A stretch of DNA of 64,000 nt from Anaerocolumna jejuensis DSM 15929 (GCF_900142215.1 NZ_FRAC01000033.1:1-64000), one strand, 5' to 3'; counted from the stretch's first letter, positions 51,789-61,091 are shown. A program made the numbers and translations. Notes: a model not told the origin generated them from the letters alone.

Positions 51789-52867
51789 TATTTTTTATTT
51801 AATTTCATTTCGTACATAAATTCCAGCTTCCGGTAATAGTCCATTTCAATCAAATCCGTAGGCTTTACCTCTCCGTCCCTTTTATCAAAGTAGGCAATGC
51901 CTGCAAAGGTAAGCATCTTATGGACAAACTGTGAGCAGAACATAATATTGGGCTTATGGGAATATTTTAAGACAAGTCCCATAAGGTTATAGGCGCTGCC
52001 GTCCCTGTTGATCTCCTGTACCTTATCATAAATCCTGGTCTTCTGCTCCCTGGTACAGGAAAGCTTGTACACCAATATGGAAGCCTCCTCTTTCTTATTA
52101 AAAAAATCCAGCATTTCATAATTCAGCCCCGGTGGATATACTCTTTCCCCGCCATTATAACTGATTACGGTCTTTAATTCCGGATCAAAGGATAAAGAAG
52201 CATGATTATATTGCTTCCCCGTAAATGTTGAAATAATTTCACTGGCCGGACTGCCGGTATTGGAAAGAATAATATAGATATTTTTATCACCCAGCCATTT
52301 TCTCGCTTCTTCAAAATACTCTTGCGTTAAGACCCCTTTATTAATATATTCAAAGGAATTATGCCGGTACAGCTCGTCCTTAATGCTTAATAAATTTTCA
52401 ACAGAAAATGCCTTACCTGCTTTATCAATCTTCTCCATCGCGCTGATAATCTTATCTCTGCCAGCTTTGATGTCAGCAAAGCTGATGCTTGCAACCTCCT
52501 GGGCAGAGGGCAGGTAGAGGTCTGCATATTTATTAATGGTCACGAACCTTTCTACCAGAAAAGGAAACCATATGACAACAGCTCCAAACATCCTGCCTAT
52601 GAGCCTGTGGATTTCCGTCTGGCCGGATTGAAAGGTCACGATGGATATATAGGTTATCTGTAATGCCATAATTGCAAAATATATGGGAATTAAACATAGC
52701 TTAATCCTGCTTTCCGTTGGCACCATTAAAGTCCGCATAAACATCAGCAAACAGATGAATATATAAGTGCAGACCGTGAATACGAAATTTCCGCCGATTA
52801 TTGTATTGATAATCATTAAAATCAGTAACAGCTTTAAGGCTATCGTATATCTTTTTAAATTCTTCAT
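51788..52867 (-). CDS. membrane protein with permuted papain-like (YiiX-type) domain
   Basis: A 359-residue protein. About four hydrophobic helices in the first ~120 residues (including ALKLLLILMIINTIIGGNF and MRTLMVPTES flanks) precede a soluble domain. The latter (about 190-345) has FTGKQYNHASLSFD with a candidate His and NIMFCSQFVHKML with a candidate Cys. That order and the FCSxxV phrase fit the permuted NlpC/P60 (YiiX/YebB) amidase-peptidase group. Possible roles are lipid- or envelope-linked hydrolysis. AGGAG 6 nt upstream of the ATG. The call is from motif shape only. Confidence 0.72.
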   Translation of the reverse strand: MKNLKRYTIALKLLLILMIINTIIGGNFVFTVCTYIFICLLMFMRTLMVPTESRIKLCLIPIYFAIMALQITYISIVTFQSGQTEIHRLIGRMFGAVVIWFPFLVERFVTINKYADLYLPSAQEVASISFADIKAGRDKIISAMEKIDKAGKAFSVENLLSIKDELYRHNSFEYINKGVLTQEYFEEARKWLGDKNIYIILSNTGSPASEIISTFTGKQYNHASLSFDPELKTVISYNGGERVYPPGLNYEMLDFFNKKEEASILVYKLSCTREQKTRIYDKVQEINRDGSAYNLMGLVLKYSHKPNIMFCSQFVHKMLTFAGIAYFDKRDGEVKPTDLIEMDYYRKLEFMYEMKLNKK

Positions 52868-53132
52868 ACATGGCTCCTAAAACCTTTTTCATTGCCTCTT
52901 ATTGGAATTCATCAGAATAAATTCAAAGTCCATTATCATTTTCTGCATTTCATTTTCTCCGGGTTATTCTCAAGAAGGTTTTAACGGTATTATAACACGA
53001 AAGTCCTATTTTTGATATGCTCTTTAAAACTATTTAACTATCACCTGACCCAAAAAGGAACCAAAACCCAAAGCTTGGTTCCCTCTTTCAATACATCACC
53101 TGCTCAATTAGTTGCAGGGCAGGATAATCCGG

Positions 53133-54020
53133 TCATGCAAACAGCCGATTATAATTTTCAGTAAAAAAGTCCTTAAACTGTTTTTCTGCATTCGAAAAAT
53201 ATTTTTGCTTTTGCCAGGACAGTCCGATTTGTATTTTGGGATTAGGAGACACTATTTTCAGCATTTTAAGATGGCTTTTTCCTTCATGAGGACGTTCTAT
53301 CATATATTTTGGCAGAAGGGCGATACCCCTGTTCAGCTCCAGCATATCCTTAATCAAGCTGCCTCCCACCTCAAACTTAATGTTGGGTGTAAATCCGGCT
53401 GATTGGCAAATATCGTCTGTTATTTTTCTAAAATTGTAGCTATGGTCAAGGGTGATAAATGCGTCCTCAGCCACTTTATACAGGTCGATTGATTTTTGAT
53501 CTGCATACCGATGACTTTCTGGTACCACCAGCACAATCTCCTCTTCCTTTAATATCCGGCATATAATATCATCGCCGCTGATTGCAGGAACCGCCAGGCC
53601 AAAATCAATCTCCCCCGACTGCAGCTGTTTCTCAACATTTTCGCGTGTATCACATCTTTGGGTAATCATAATATCCTTATGCTCCAGAAGAAATTTTTTT
53701 AGAATCCCTGATAAAAGCTGCGGATTTGTGGTCGCAAGTGAAATACGTCTGGACTGAGTTCCGTTAATTTCCGACACTTCATTTTTTGCATTTTCCAGTT
53801 CAAAGAAAATTCTATTCACCCTTGCCAAAAAAGCTGCTCCTGATTCATTCAACTCGATATTACGTCCCTTTCTGTCGAACAGCTTTGCACCCAGCTCATC
53901 CTCTAAATGAGATATTGTCATACTCAACGATGGCTGTGAAATATTCAATTCCTCTGCCGCCCTTGAAAAGTTCTGTGTTTTGGCGGCAATCTGGAAGTAT
54001 TTTAATTGTAACAATTCCAT
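53133..54020 (-). CDS. LysR family transcriptional regulator
   Basis: A 295-residue LysR-type regulator. The N-terminal winged helix-turn-helix reads LKYFQIAAKTQNFSRAAEEL and NISQPSLSMTISHLEDELG, with LFDRKGRNIELNESG after it. The C-terminal part is a periplasmic-binding-like effector domain. It lies 19 nt downstream of the acyltransferase-like gene on the same strand, so the two probably form an operon and the regulator may control it. Confidence 0.93.
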   Translation of the reverse strand: MELLQLKYFQIAAKTQNFSRAAEELNISQPSLSMTISHLEDELGAKLFDRKGRNIELNESGAAFLARVNRIFFELENAKNEVSEINGTQSRRISLATTNPQLLSGILKKFLLEHKDIMITQRCDTRENVEKQLQSGEIDFGLAVPAISGDDIICRILKEEEIVLVVPESHRYADQKSIDLYKVAEDAFITLDHSYNFRKITDDICQSAGFTPNIKFEVGGSLIKDMLELNRGIALLPKYMIERPHEGKSHLKMLKIVSPNPKIQIGLSWQKQKYFSNAEKQFKDFFTENYNRLFA

Positions 54021-54038
54021 GTCAGTTACCTCAACCTG

Positions 54039-54794
54039 TTAATTATTTTCAAATAGCCGTTCGGGACATTCCAGAAGTTTCTTTACACTATTCAGAAATT
54101 TACCAGCATATGCACCGTCCACCGGCCGGTGATCAAAAGAAATGGTCAGCGGAAGTACCTTAGCTTCTCTCCATTGTCCGGATTGCATGTAAGTCGATGG
54201 CTTTACGGAACCAATGCATATACCTGAAATAATGGGCTGGGCAATTGCAATTGAGCCGCTATCCACATGAAATGACCCAAAGTTCGATATCGGAAAATTT
54301 CCAAGGTGCTGCCGGCAAAACTCCATGGGATCTAAATCTGAGCCCCTTGGATTTTCCATTAATCTCTTCAAAGTTTTCAGAAATGCACCGTTTCCAGAGC
54401 GGATTTTATCCAATTCTTCCGTGGTTTCCTTTGCGATCGATCCAAGACTTTTTCTGTCGGGATGATGTAAAGCAATATATTCAACATGCTGTTCAACCTC
54501 AACCGGAATACTGATTACCAATTCATTATTCTCAATGATGTCTTTACTGGTGAAGAAACTAAAAAGCAAAGGATAATTTTTCAGTGCATCAGCAACTGCC
54601 TTTGTAACAAGATGCGTGATCGTAATATGGGTTGAAGATTGATTATTCCTATTTGCAATTGCCCTTAGTTCAAGCAGGTGAGTCACATCAACTGTAATCA
54701 TCATTGTAACAGTTGGAACCATTCCTTCGGCTCTGTATTTTTGAATCTGAAAGCGCCGAAACATAATATCTTTCTGCGTCAATAACTGCTGCAT
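54039..54794 (-). CDS. 2-oxo-acid dehydrogenase E2-type acyltransferase domain protein
   Basis: A 251-residue protein with the chloramphenicol acetyltransferase-like fold of E2 catalytic domains. TVTMMITVDVTHLLELRA, ITHLVTKAVADALKNYPLL and the catalytic SFDHRPVDGAYAGKF (HxxxD) are present. There is no lipoyl domain or E1-binding domain, so it is not a normal complex subunit; it could transfer acyl groups from CoA to a small molecule. ATG at 54794 has AAGGAG 9 nt upstream and is preferred over 54812. First of two genes with the LysR regulator. Confidence 0.87.
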   Translation of the reverse strand: MQQLLTQKDIMFRRFQIQKYRAEGMVPTVTMMITVDVTHLLELRAIANRNNQSSTHITITHLVTKAVADALKNYPLLFSFFTSKDIIENNELVISIPVEVEQHVEYIALHHPDRKSLGSIAKETTEELDKIRSGNGAFLKTLKRLMENPRGSDLDPMEFCRQHLGNFPISNFGSFHVDSGSIAIAQPIISGICIGSVKPSTYMQSGQWREAKVLPLTISFDHRPVDGAYAGKFLNSVKKLLECPERLFENN

Positions 54795-55006
54795 ACGCTT
54801 TTTCTCCTTCATTCTATATTCACTTTTATTATAAGTTTAATATTATCATTATCAATATATAGTTAGCTATTAATATATAAGTTTAAATTTATATATTAAT
54901 TCGATAAATTAATTTATGAATCTCTGCACTTTGATTGATATTATAGAATAAAATACTCACAATCCCAATATATTTATGTAAAGCTTCCCATTTTGAGGTT
55001 TCAACT

Positions 55007-56734
55007 TTGACAGCTGAAGAGGCCAAAAGAATCTATAGCAATGAGTTTGCCGACCTAATTGTTGAATATGCCGGCAATGAACCCTCTTTCAAACAATATC
55101 CCAATGCCACCTTTCAGAGTCTCGTCCACACTGAGCCAGCTGAAGGCCATGGCCATGTTACCTATGTGATGAGAATTCCCATTAATGAGCTTTCCAATCA
55201 GACAATTTCACAGTTAGGATATACTGCAATGCCCGCCCTGCTAGGAATCATCAGCGAATCGGCTGTGGAAGCATCCGGCATTACCAGAATCAGAACTATC
55301 CCCAAACTTAATCTCAGAGGCGAAGGCGTATTGATCGGTATTGTGGATACCGGTATTGACTATACAAATCCTATCTTTCTAAAAGCAGACGGAACAACAA
55401 AAATATCGGTTCTCTGGGATCAGGCAATCTATGGAGAAGACTATCAATCCAATACATTTTATGGTACTGAATATACCGGAGAGCAGATAAATCAGGCACT
55501 AAAAAGCCCAAATCCTTATGCTATAGTGCCCAGCAGAGATGAAAACGGCCATGGAACCATGCTGGCAGGTATTATAGCAGGGAACGAGGTGCCGGAGCAG
55601 GGATTCACGGGAATCGTGCCGGATGCTGAACTTGTGGTAGTTAAATTAAAGCCTCCAAAACAATATTTAAGGGATTTTTGGAAAGTACCGGATAATGCCG
55701 TATGTTTTCAGGAGAATGACATCTCCCTTGCTTTGGAATATCTTGAATTAACGGCCAACCGGTTAGGAAAACCCATGGCTATCTGTTTGGCTTTGGGTAC
55801 ATCTCTGGATTCCCACGACAGCAAGAGTTATTTAAGCAGGTGGGTCTCTATAAGGGCAGAAAATTATAATTTTTCCATCCAAACTGCTGCCGGTAATGAA
55901 GGGAGTGCAAAAAGGCATTTTTTTGGTTCCATCAATCCATCGAAAGGATTTGAAACCGTGGAATTAAAGGTGGGGGAAAATGAAGGGGATTTTTCCATGG
56001 AATTATGGGGAGATTCTCCAGGACTGTTTTCCATGGATATAAAAACTCCCTCAGGAGAATATATACCTCGAATTATTCCAAAAATAAATGAGGCAAGATT
56101 AGCTTCTTTCATTTTTGAACAAACAAAAATTAATATTGATTATCAAATTGTTGAATCCGGCAGCGGTGATCAGTTGATTTTACTTCGGTTTACCAAACCT
56201 GCTCCCGGCATATGGGTTTTTAGAGTCTATGGAAAGGGTGATTTAAGCTTAAGTTTTCATATCTGGCTGCCAATGGAAGGCTTCATTTCAAATGATACCT
56301 ACTTTCTTCGCCCGGATCCAAACACTACCCTGTTATCTCTGGGCAACAGTACGGAAGCCATCACCGTGACTGCCTACAATCATGAAGACCGAAGCCTTTA
56401 TTTAAATGCCAGCAAAGGCTATACCAGAACCGGTGTTATAAAACCGGATATTGCCGCACCCGGAGTAAATATCCTGAGCCCTGATTTAAGCCATGGATTT
56501 GCAGCCGTGAGCGGAACCAGTCCTGCGGTCGCCCACACTTCCGGTGTTGCCGCCATGTTATTGGAATGGGGCATAGTAAAAGGTAATTTTCCTTCCATGA
56601 AAACTGCGGATATTAAAATTTTAATGATCCGGGGTGCAAACAGAGCACCCGAACTTGTTTATCCGAATAAAGAGTGGGGATACGGTATTCTGGATGTATA
56701 CAATATTTTCAACAGTCTTCGAGAAGGTTTATAA
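55007..56734 (+). CDS. Csp-type subtilisin-like serine protease
   Basis: A 575-residue S8 protease of the clostridial germination (CspABC) type. The catalytic triad is complete: Asp in IGIVDTGIDYTNP (about 112), His in NGHGTMLAGI (about 182), Ser in SGTSPAVAHTSG (about 504), with the oxyanion Asn in AAGNEGSAKRH. A jellyroll-like insert lies between about 310 and 440, the Csp hallmark. A ~90-residue prodomain-like N-terminus precedes the catalytic part and no signal peptide is seen. TTG start with GAGG 9 nt upstream. Such proteases cleave pro-SleC during spore germination. Followed 44 nt later by a paralogue. Confidence 0.88.
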   Translation: MTAEEAKRIYSNEFADLIVEYAGNEPSFKQYPNATFQSLVHTEPAEGHGHVTYVMRIPINELSNQTISQLGYTAMPALLGIISESAVEASGITRIRTIPKLNLRGEGVLIGIVDTGIDYTNPIFLKADGTTKISVLWDQAIYGEDYQSNTFYGTEYTGEQINQALKSPNPYAIVPSRDENGHGTMLAGIIAGNEVPEQGFTGIVPDAELVVVKLKPPKQYLRDFWKVPDNAVCFQENDISLALEYLELTANRLGKPMAICLALGTSLDSHDSKSYLSRWVSIRAENYNFSIQTAAGNEGSAKRHFFGSINPSKGFETVELKVGENEGDFSMELWGDSPGLFSMDIKTPSGEYIPRIIPKINEARLASFIFEQTKINIDYQIVESGSGDQLILLRFTKPAPGIWVFRVYGKGDLSLSFHIWLPMEGFISNDTYFLRPDPNTTLLSLGNSTEAITVTAYNHEDRSLYLNASKGYTRTGVIKPDIAAPGVNILSPDLSHGFAAVSGTSPAVAHTSGVAAMLLEWGIVKGNFPSMKTADIKILMIRGANRAPELVYPNKEWGYGILDVYNIFNSLREGL

Positions 56735-56778
56735 ACCCATGCAATTCTTGATTTCCATTATTAGAAGGAGTCTTAATA

Positions 56779-58494
56779 ATGACCTTGGAAGAACGCTATA
56801 AAATTATAAGTAATGATTATGCCGATTTATTTATAGAATATAATAGAAATCCAAAATTATTAGAGATATTCCCCAATTCTACCCCTCACTTAATAAATAC
56901 CAGGTTTGCTATTGCTTATGTTCCTTCCAATCAATTAAATAGTACCTTTATCAGTCAATTCAGTTATTCCGCCATACCTAACCTGTATGGCCTAACAAGC
57001 CAGGAAAGCCTGGAAGCTTCCGGTGTCCTGAAACTACGAAGGGTTCCCGACTTTAACCTTCTCGGTAAAGACGTATTGGTCGGCATCATTGATACGGGTA
57101 TTGATTACAAAAATCCAATTTTTCTTCATCCGGATGGTTCCTCTAAAATCCAATATATATGGGATCAATCCCTGGATAGTAATAACTTTCCGGAACGGTT
57201 TTTATATGGCACAGAATTCTCCAAAAATCAGATAGAGCAGGCATTAGCATATAGTGATCCACTATCTGTGGTTCCCAGTACGGATGAAATCGGCCATGGT
57301 ACCATGCTGGCCGGAATCATGGCCGGCTCAGAGGATGCTAAAAATAATTTCTCCGGAGTTGCCCCGGAGGCTGATCTTATTGTTGTAAAATTAAAACAGG
57401 CAAAGCAGAATTTAAAGGATTTTTATATTATTCCCCCGGACATCCCCTGTTATCAGGAAAATGATATTATGTGGGGTATCGAATATATTTTGCAAAGAGC
57501 AGAAGAGCTAAAACGTCCCTGCGCCGTGTGTATCGGTCTTGGCTCTTCTCAGGGCGGCCATGACGGAAGAGGTGCGTTAACCAATATATTATCAATTTAC
57601 AGCGGCATACCAGGTTTTATCATCTGCCTTTCCGCCGGTAATGAAGGAGATAAAAAACGGCACCACAGTAATTCCATCACTCCTTCAGACGCCCCCAAAG
57701 TTTTTGAACTGAATATCGGAGTACAGGAACCTGGCTTTTCCATGGAATTTTGGGGCAATCCACCGAATATTTATTCTATCGATATTTTATCCCCTACCGG
57801 AGAATTCATACCGCGCATTCCAGAAAGTCTCAAGTCCCACCAGCTTGTCTCCTTCCTTTATGAAAGAGCTTTAATTGATGTTGATTATCAATTAATTGAG
57901 TCCCGTACTTCGGCTGAATTAATCCTGCTGCGCTTTCATAATCCCACACCCGGTATATGGAAATTCCATATTTACAACAGGGGAAATACTGCCGGAGCCT
58001 ATAATATCTGGCTGCCCATGAATGGCTTCATTACGAATGATACCTATTTTCTCCAAGCAGACCCTTATACGACTATTACTTCTCCCGGCGATGGAACAAC
58101 ACCTATTACCGTTACGGCTTATAATCCGGATAATGATTCTTTATATCTTGGAGCAAGCAAGGGCTATACCCGGGATGGAATTATTAAGCCGGAGCTTGCT
58201 GCTCCCGGTGTTAACATAGTCGCACCAACCCTGGATAATGGCTTTAGCTCTTCTACCGGTACGGGAATCGCTGCTGCACATATTGCCGGAATAGCTGCCA
58301 TAATGCTGGAATGGGGTATCATCCGGGGATTTTATCCGGATATGGATACCGAGGTAATTAAAAAATATTTGATTCGGGGTGCAAAGAGAAGCAATATTCT
58401 GCAATATCCCAATAGAGACTGGGGATATGGTATTGTAGATATCTATAATGTATTCAATGTTTTAAGAACGGATTTTCCAAACATACCCAAGTGA
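56779..58494 (+). CDS. Csp-type subtilase, catalytic Ser replaced by Gly (pseudoprotease)
   Basis: A 571-residue paralogue of the protein upstream, colinear over its whole length. Asp (IGIIDTGIDYKNP) and His (GHGTMLAGI) are present, as is the oxyanion Asn (SAGNEGDKKRHH). The serine motif SGTS is TGTG (TGTGIAAAHIAG, Gly at about residue 496), so it cannot cleave by the normal mechanism. In C. difficile the CspA and CspC partners are pseudoproteases that take part in germinant sensing or regulation, so this gene may be a sensor or chaperone for the active partner (inference). AAGGAG 8 nt upstream of the ATG; a perfect terminator follows. Confidence 0.88.
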   Translation: MTLEERYKIISNDYADLFIEYNRNPKLLEIFPNSTPHLINTRFAIAYVPSNQLNSTFISQFSYSAIPNLYGLTSQESLEASGVLKLRRVPDFNLLGKDVLVGIIDTGIDYKNPIFLHPDGSSKIQYIWDQSLDSNNFPERFLYGTEFSKNQIEQALAYSDPLSVVPSTDEIGHGTMLAGIMAGSEDAKNNFSGVAPEADLIVVKLKQAKQNLKDFYIIPPDIPCYQENDIMWGIEYILQRAEELKRPCAVCIGLGSSQGGHDGRGALTNILSIYSGIPGFIICLSAGNEGDKKRHHSNSITPSDAPKVFELNIGVQEPGFSMEFWGNPPNIYSIDILSPTGEFIPRIPESLKSHQLVSFLYERALIDVDYQLIESRTSAELILLRFHNPTPGIWKFHIYNRGNTAGAYNIWLPMNGFITNDTYFLQADPYTTITSPGDGTTPITVTAYNPDNDSLYLGASKGYTRDGIIKPELAAPGVNIVAPTLDNGFSSSTGTGIAAAHIAGIAAIMLEWGIIRGFYPDMDTEVIKKYLIRGAKRSNILQYPNRDWGYGIVDIYNVFNVLRTDFPNIPK

Positions 58495-58540
58495 TACTAA
58501 CAGAAGGAATCTATAAGCTCTTCTTCTGTTAGTATTTTTT
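58494..58540 (+). terminator. terminator after the Csp pair
   Basis: A perfect 13-bp stem ATACTAACAGAAG / CTTCTGTTAGTAT is followed by TTTTT; it starts at the stop codon of the second subtilase. Confidence 0.9.
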
Positions 58541-58595
58541 CTCGCTGGTATTTAATGGTTATTGCTGCAAAATAACGTGCAGCCTGTACCCCAGT

Positions 58596-58698
58596 TTACA
58601 TCCGCCCCCTTACTTCTTCTACAATCGGCAGTCTCAACGTTACGCAGGTCCCCTCTCCCTCCATAGATTCAATATGGATATTCAGGGATTCCCCCACC
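58596..58698 (-). pseudogene. histidine kinase C-terminal fragment
   Basis: The minus-strand frame ending at the TAA at 58596 reads GESLNIHIESMEGEGTCVTL followed by RLPIVEEVRGRM. This is the closing strand pair of a HATPase_c domain (G..(I)ESxxGxGTxVTLRLP). Nothing of the rest of a kinase is present. It is joined, in another frame, to the nucleotide-kinase-like fragment at 58693-58872. Confidence 0.65.
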
Positions 58699-58872
58699 TA
58701 AGAGCACTCTATTTCCCCAGCGTTTTAAAGCACGCAAACGATACCGTTCCACACAGATTTCTGTTGGTGCAGTTATAAAAACTGCCAAATCAAATAGCGG
58801 ATTAAAGGTTTTGCGGATACTCCACATCTGCCCAGACATTACAAAATGAGGGAATTGCGATATATCATTCAT
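58693..58872 (-). pseudogene. AAA/P-loop nucleotide kinase fragment
   Basis: The frame contains FPHFVMSGQMWSIRKTFNPL, FDLAVFITAPTEICVERYR and KRWGNRVLLGG. This resembles the middle and second half of small P-loop kinases with the APTxxRxxRLxxRxxxRWGxRVLxGGD segment. The P-loop half is missing and the frame ends after GG at the join with the histidine kinase tail. A minus-strand ATG further upstream (58992) opens the same frame inside the neighbouring methyltransferase gene, so no independent start is evident. Confidence 0.55.
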
Positions 58873-58891
58873 CAAACACTCTGTCACCTCT

Positions 58892-59566
58892 CTATTTCTT
58901 ATTTCGAAGTCCAAACATTCTTCTTCCATATCCTTTTGGTTCATTATCACACTCAAACTCGTCATAGGATTCCATAATAAAATAATTTTCAAAAAGAGCC
59001 ACCCATTCTGCCTTTGAACGATTAACGCAGCGAAGTATGCCGTCCTTTGTGTAACTGTCCTGGGATATTTGCTCCATCTTTATCTTTTCATTCAATTCCA
59101 GTGTTAAATATGGATTCAGCATAATAAATATCATAGCATCAGGCTTGCAAATTCTATGCACCTGAGTAAGTATCTTCGAAGTAACAGCCATCGGTATCAC
59201 ATCCAATGTATTTGATGAAAAAAATCCATCATATGTATTATTTTTTATATTATCAAAATAACTTTCATCACCCTTAATAAATGTAATACCCTCTGTAAAT
59301 CCATTTATTATCGCTGTTTCTGCCGCGGTATCAATTGCATTTATTGCTTGATCCACACCAGTTATGTCCTCACATCCTATCTGTTTTAAGTAAAGCGAGG
59401 CCCAGCCGGTTCCGCAACCAAAATCCAATACCTTATGTGCAGAAGCTAATTCTTTTAACTTAGCTTCCAGAAAAGTGCAGCCAACCGTAGCTTCTTGCAA
59501 TTTTTCCGGTTTCTCCTCTTTAAAAAAACTATTCCAAAATGTTAATGCAGCCTGATACTCTTTCAT
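58892..59566 (-). CDS. class I SAM-dependent methyltransferase
   Basis: A 224-residue methyltransferase with motif I VLDFGCGTGWASLYL (about 41-55), ITGVDQAINAIDTA after the second strand, and FFSSNTLDVIPM in the motif II region. RICKPDAMIFIMLNP is motif III. Substrate unknown. GGAGG lies 6-7 nt before the ATG. The C-terminal NEPKGYGRRMFGLRNKK is short and basic, with no added domain. It has no obvious operon partner. Confidence 0.9.
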   Translation of the reverse strand: MKEYQAALTFWNSFFKEEKPEKLQEATVGCTFLEAKLKELASAHKVLDFGCGTGWASLYLKQIGCEDITGVDQAINAIDTAAETAIINGFTEGITFIKGDESYFDNIKNNTYDGFFSSNTLDVIPMAVTSKILTQVHRICKPDAMIFIMLNPYLTLELNEKIKMEQISQDSYTKDGILRCVNRSKAEWVALFENYFIMESYDEFECDNEPKGYGRRMFGLRNKK

Positions 59567-59903
59567 TTTTTACCTCCGTCCATTCATCTTTTGAATAGTC
59601 CTATTATTCTTATTCGAAAGTTTAACTTTCCATTTTATTTATAACCAATAGCTCCAACCATCCATTATTTTTCTTCTATTCATAATTATGATTTGTTAAG
59701 AACGCTAGAAATCACCTAATTACACTTTAATACATTTTTACCTATAAATCCATATTATTTCCATTTATTTTTACATTCTTGACTAAAAACCATATCATCA
59801 CTTGGCTTCCTTCCCATGGATTAAGGCGTTTTTAATACTTTCAACCTTATCTCTTTTTATCTGATTCCAATAAATAAAATGCTAGCTGCGTCAAAAATAA
59901 AGT
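59567..59903. other. AT-rich intergenic region
   Basis: About 340 bp upstream of the methyltransferase. Direct AT-rich tracts but no supported gene or clear structure; the methyltransferase promoter should be here. Confidence 0.4.
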
Positions 59904-59928
59904 TAAAAAAAGGACTGTTTCCAGTCCT
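59904..59928 (-). terminator. terminator of the AraC - AlkZ-like - VOC group
   Basis: AGGACTG / CAGTCCT with a 4-nt loop is followed on the minus strand by TTTTTTT. It lies ~45 nt after the VOC gene stop. Confidence 0.85.
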
Positions 59929-59973
59929 CTTCCCTCCGAGTGCTCTCTGTTTATTTTATGAAGTGCTGATTAC

Positions 59974-60351
59974 TTAAATCGCTATCCACCAAAACACGCC
60001 AAATTTATCCACAACATCCGCACAATATGGATTCCAATCGCATGGTCCCAGAGGATGGATTACCTTTCCGCCATCACTTAATATTTCAAAAGCGTGCCGG
60101 ACAGCTTCCTCACTGCCTATTTCATAAACATTAAAAGCAGTTGTCTGCCACGCTTGTCCTTTGGTTCGTTCACAGTCATCAGGTGCTTCACTCACAGCCA
60201 TAAATAACTGGTCGTTAACCATTAGCTCACAATGTTCATAAGTATTTTCCGGTGTTTTAAAATTCAAACCAATCGTTGCCCCAAAGGCATCACAATACCG
60301 TTCGGCTGCTTCAAAGCTACCCTTTACATATACTTGCGATCCTATTTTCAT
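59974..60351 (-). CDS. VOC/PhnB-like (glyoxalase superfamily) protein
   Basis: A 125-residue protein of the PhnB-like VOC group: QVYVKGSFEAAERYCDAFGA, YEHCELMVNDQLFMAVSEAP and GPCDWNPYCADVVDKFGVFW, the last carrying the family's closing DxFGVxW. This group includes 3-demethylubiquinone methyltransferase-like and metal-binding members of unknown function. ATG at 60351 is chosen because AAGGAG is 8 nt upstream; the ATG two codons earlier is only 2 nt from it. It follows the AlkZ-like gene by about 38 nt. Confidence 0.88.
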   Translation of the reverse strand: MKIGSQVYVKGSFEAAERYCDAFGATIGLNFKTPENTYEHCELMVNDQLFMAVSEAPDDCERTKGQAWQTTAFNVYEIGSEEAVRHAFEILSDGGKVIHPLGPCDWNPYCADVVDKFGVFWWIAI

Positions 60352-60389
60352 TTCCATAACTCCTTTTTTATTCTAAAATTTTAATAAAA

Positions 60390-61091
60390 TCAGGAATAAC
60401 TTGCATACAGCTTTTGAGATTTATGAAATAATTTCTCAGACTGCGCCGTATCAAGACCTTTGCTGACATCAATCAAGCGCTTATAAATGGATTCTACTGC
60501 TTCATAATGACTCATAGGCGGATTTACTGACAGCCACATCGGAGGAATCCAATTATCTGTCATATCATATACCACAGCCTTATTATAAGGATGACCCTCC
60601 TTGTCCAGCATATCCATATTTCCTGCAATGGTTATGTCAAAAGTAGTCTGCAGCCGAATGACAGCAGCATCCAGCGCATTTTTTCCTTTCTCACCCGTAT
60701 CAATCATCCGGCGATATTCGTGAGTACCAATTGGCCTCTTCTCGTTCGTTAGCAGACACCAGAATTTCCATTCATATAATCCAAGTTTACCAGCTTCATA
60801 TCTTTCCTCCATTGATACTTTCGGACGGAATGCATCCATAAATACAGAATAAAACCCAGGAGCTATATAGCCTTTTTTTCCATTAAAAAAGGCACCATAA
60901 GCCAATCTCTTTTCCGTTGCTGCCCTATCCTTCCACAGCCACGGGTCTATATCAGGATTATTCGTCCACCACTGACTTTCCGGAACAAAATCCTCAAGAA
61001 CGGGAAACCCTTTTATGTCTTTATCCTTAGGCATAAGAAACCCCAGCTCACAAACCTTTTCTACAAAGTCCTCATATTCAAAATACCGCAT
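60390..61091 (-). CDS. AlkZ-related winged-helix-like protein
   Basis: A 233-residue cytosolic protein. VPESQWWTNNPDIDPWLWKD near residue 36 and GKKGYIAPGFYSVFMDAF are characteristic of clostridial proteins annotated as AlkZ-related (DNA glycosylase-like helix-turn-helix fold). The catalytic residues of true AlkZ were not identified, so glycosylase activity is not claimed. It follows an AraC regulator gene and precedes a VOC gene on the same strand; the three may form a response unit. GAGG lies 6 nt before the ATG. Confidence 0.68.
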   Translation of the reverse strand: MRYFEYEDFVEKVCELGFLMPKDKDIKGFPVLEDFVPESQWWTNNPDIDPWLWKDRAATEKRLAYGAFFNGKKGYIAPGFYSVFMDAFRPKVSMEERYEAGKLGLYEWKFWCLLTNEKRPIGTHEYRRMIDTGEKGKNALDAAVIRLQTTFDITIAGNMDMLDKEGHPYNKAVVYDMTDNWIPPMWLSVNPPMSHYEAVESIYKRLIDVSKGLDTAQSEKLFHKSQKLYASYS

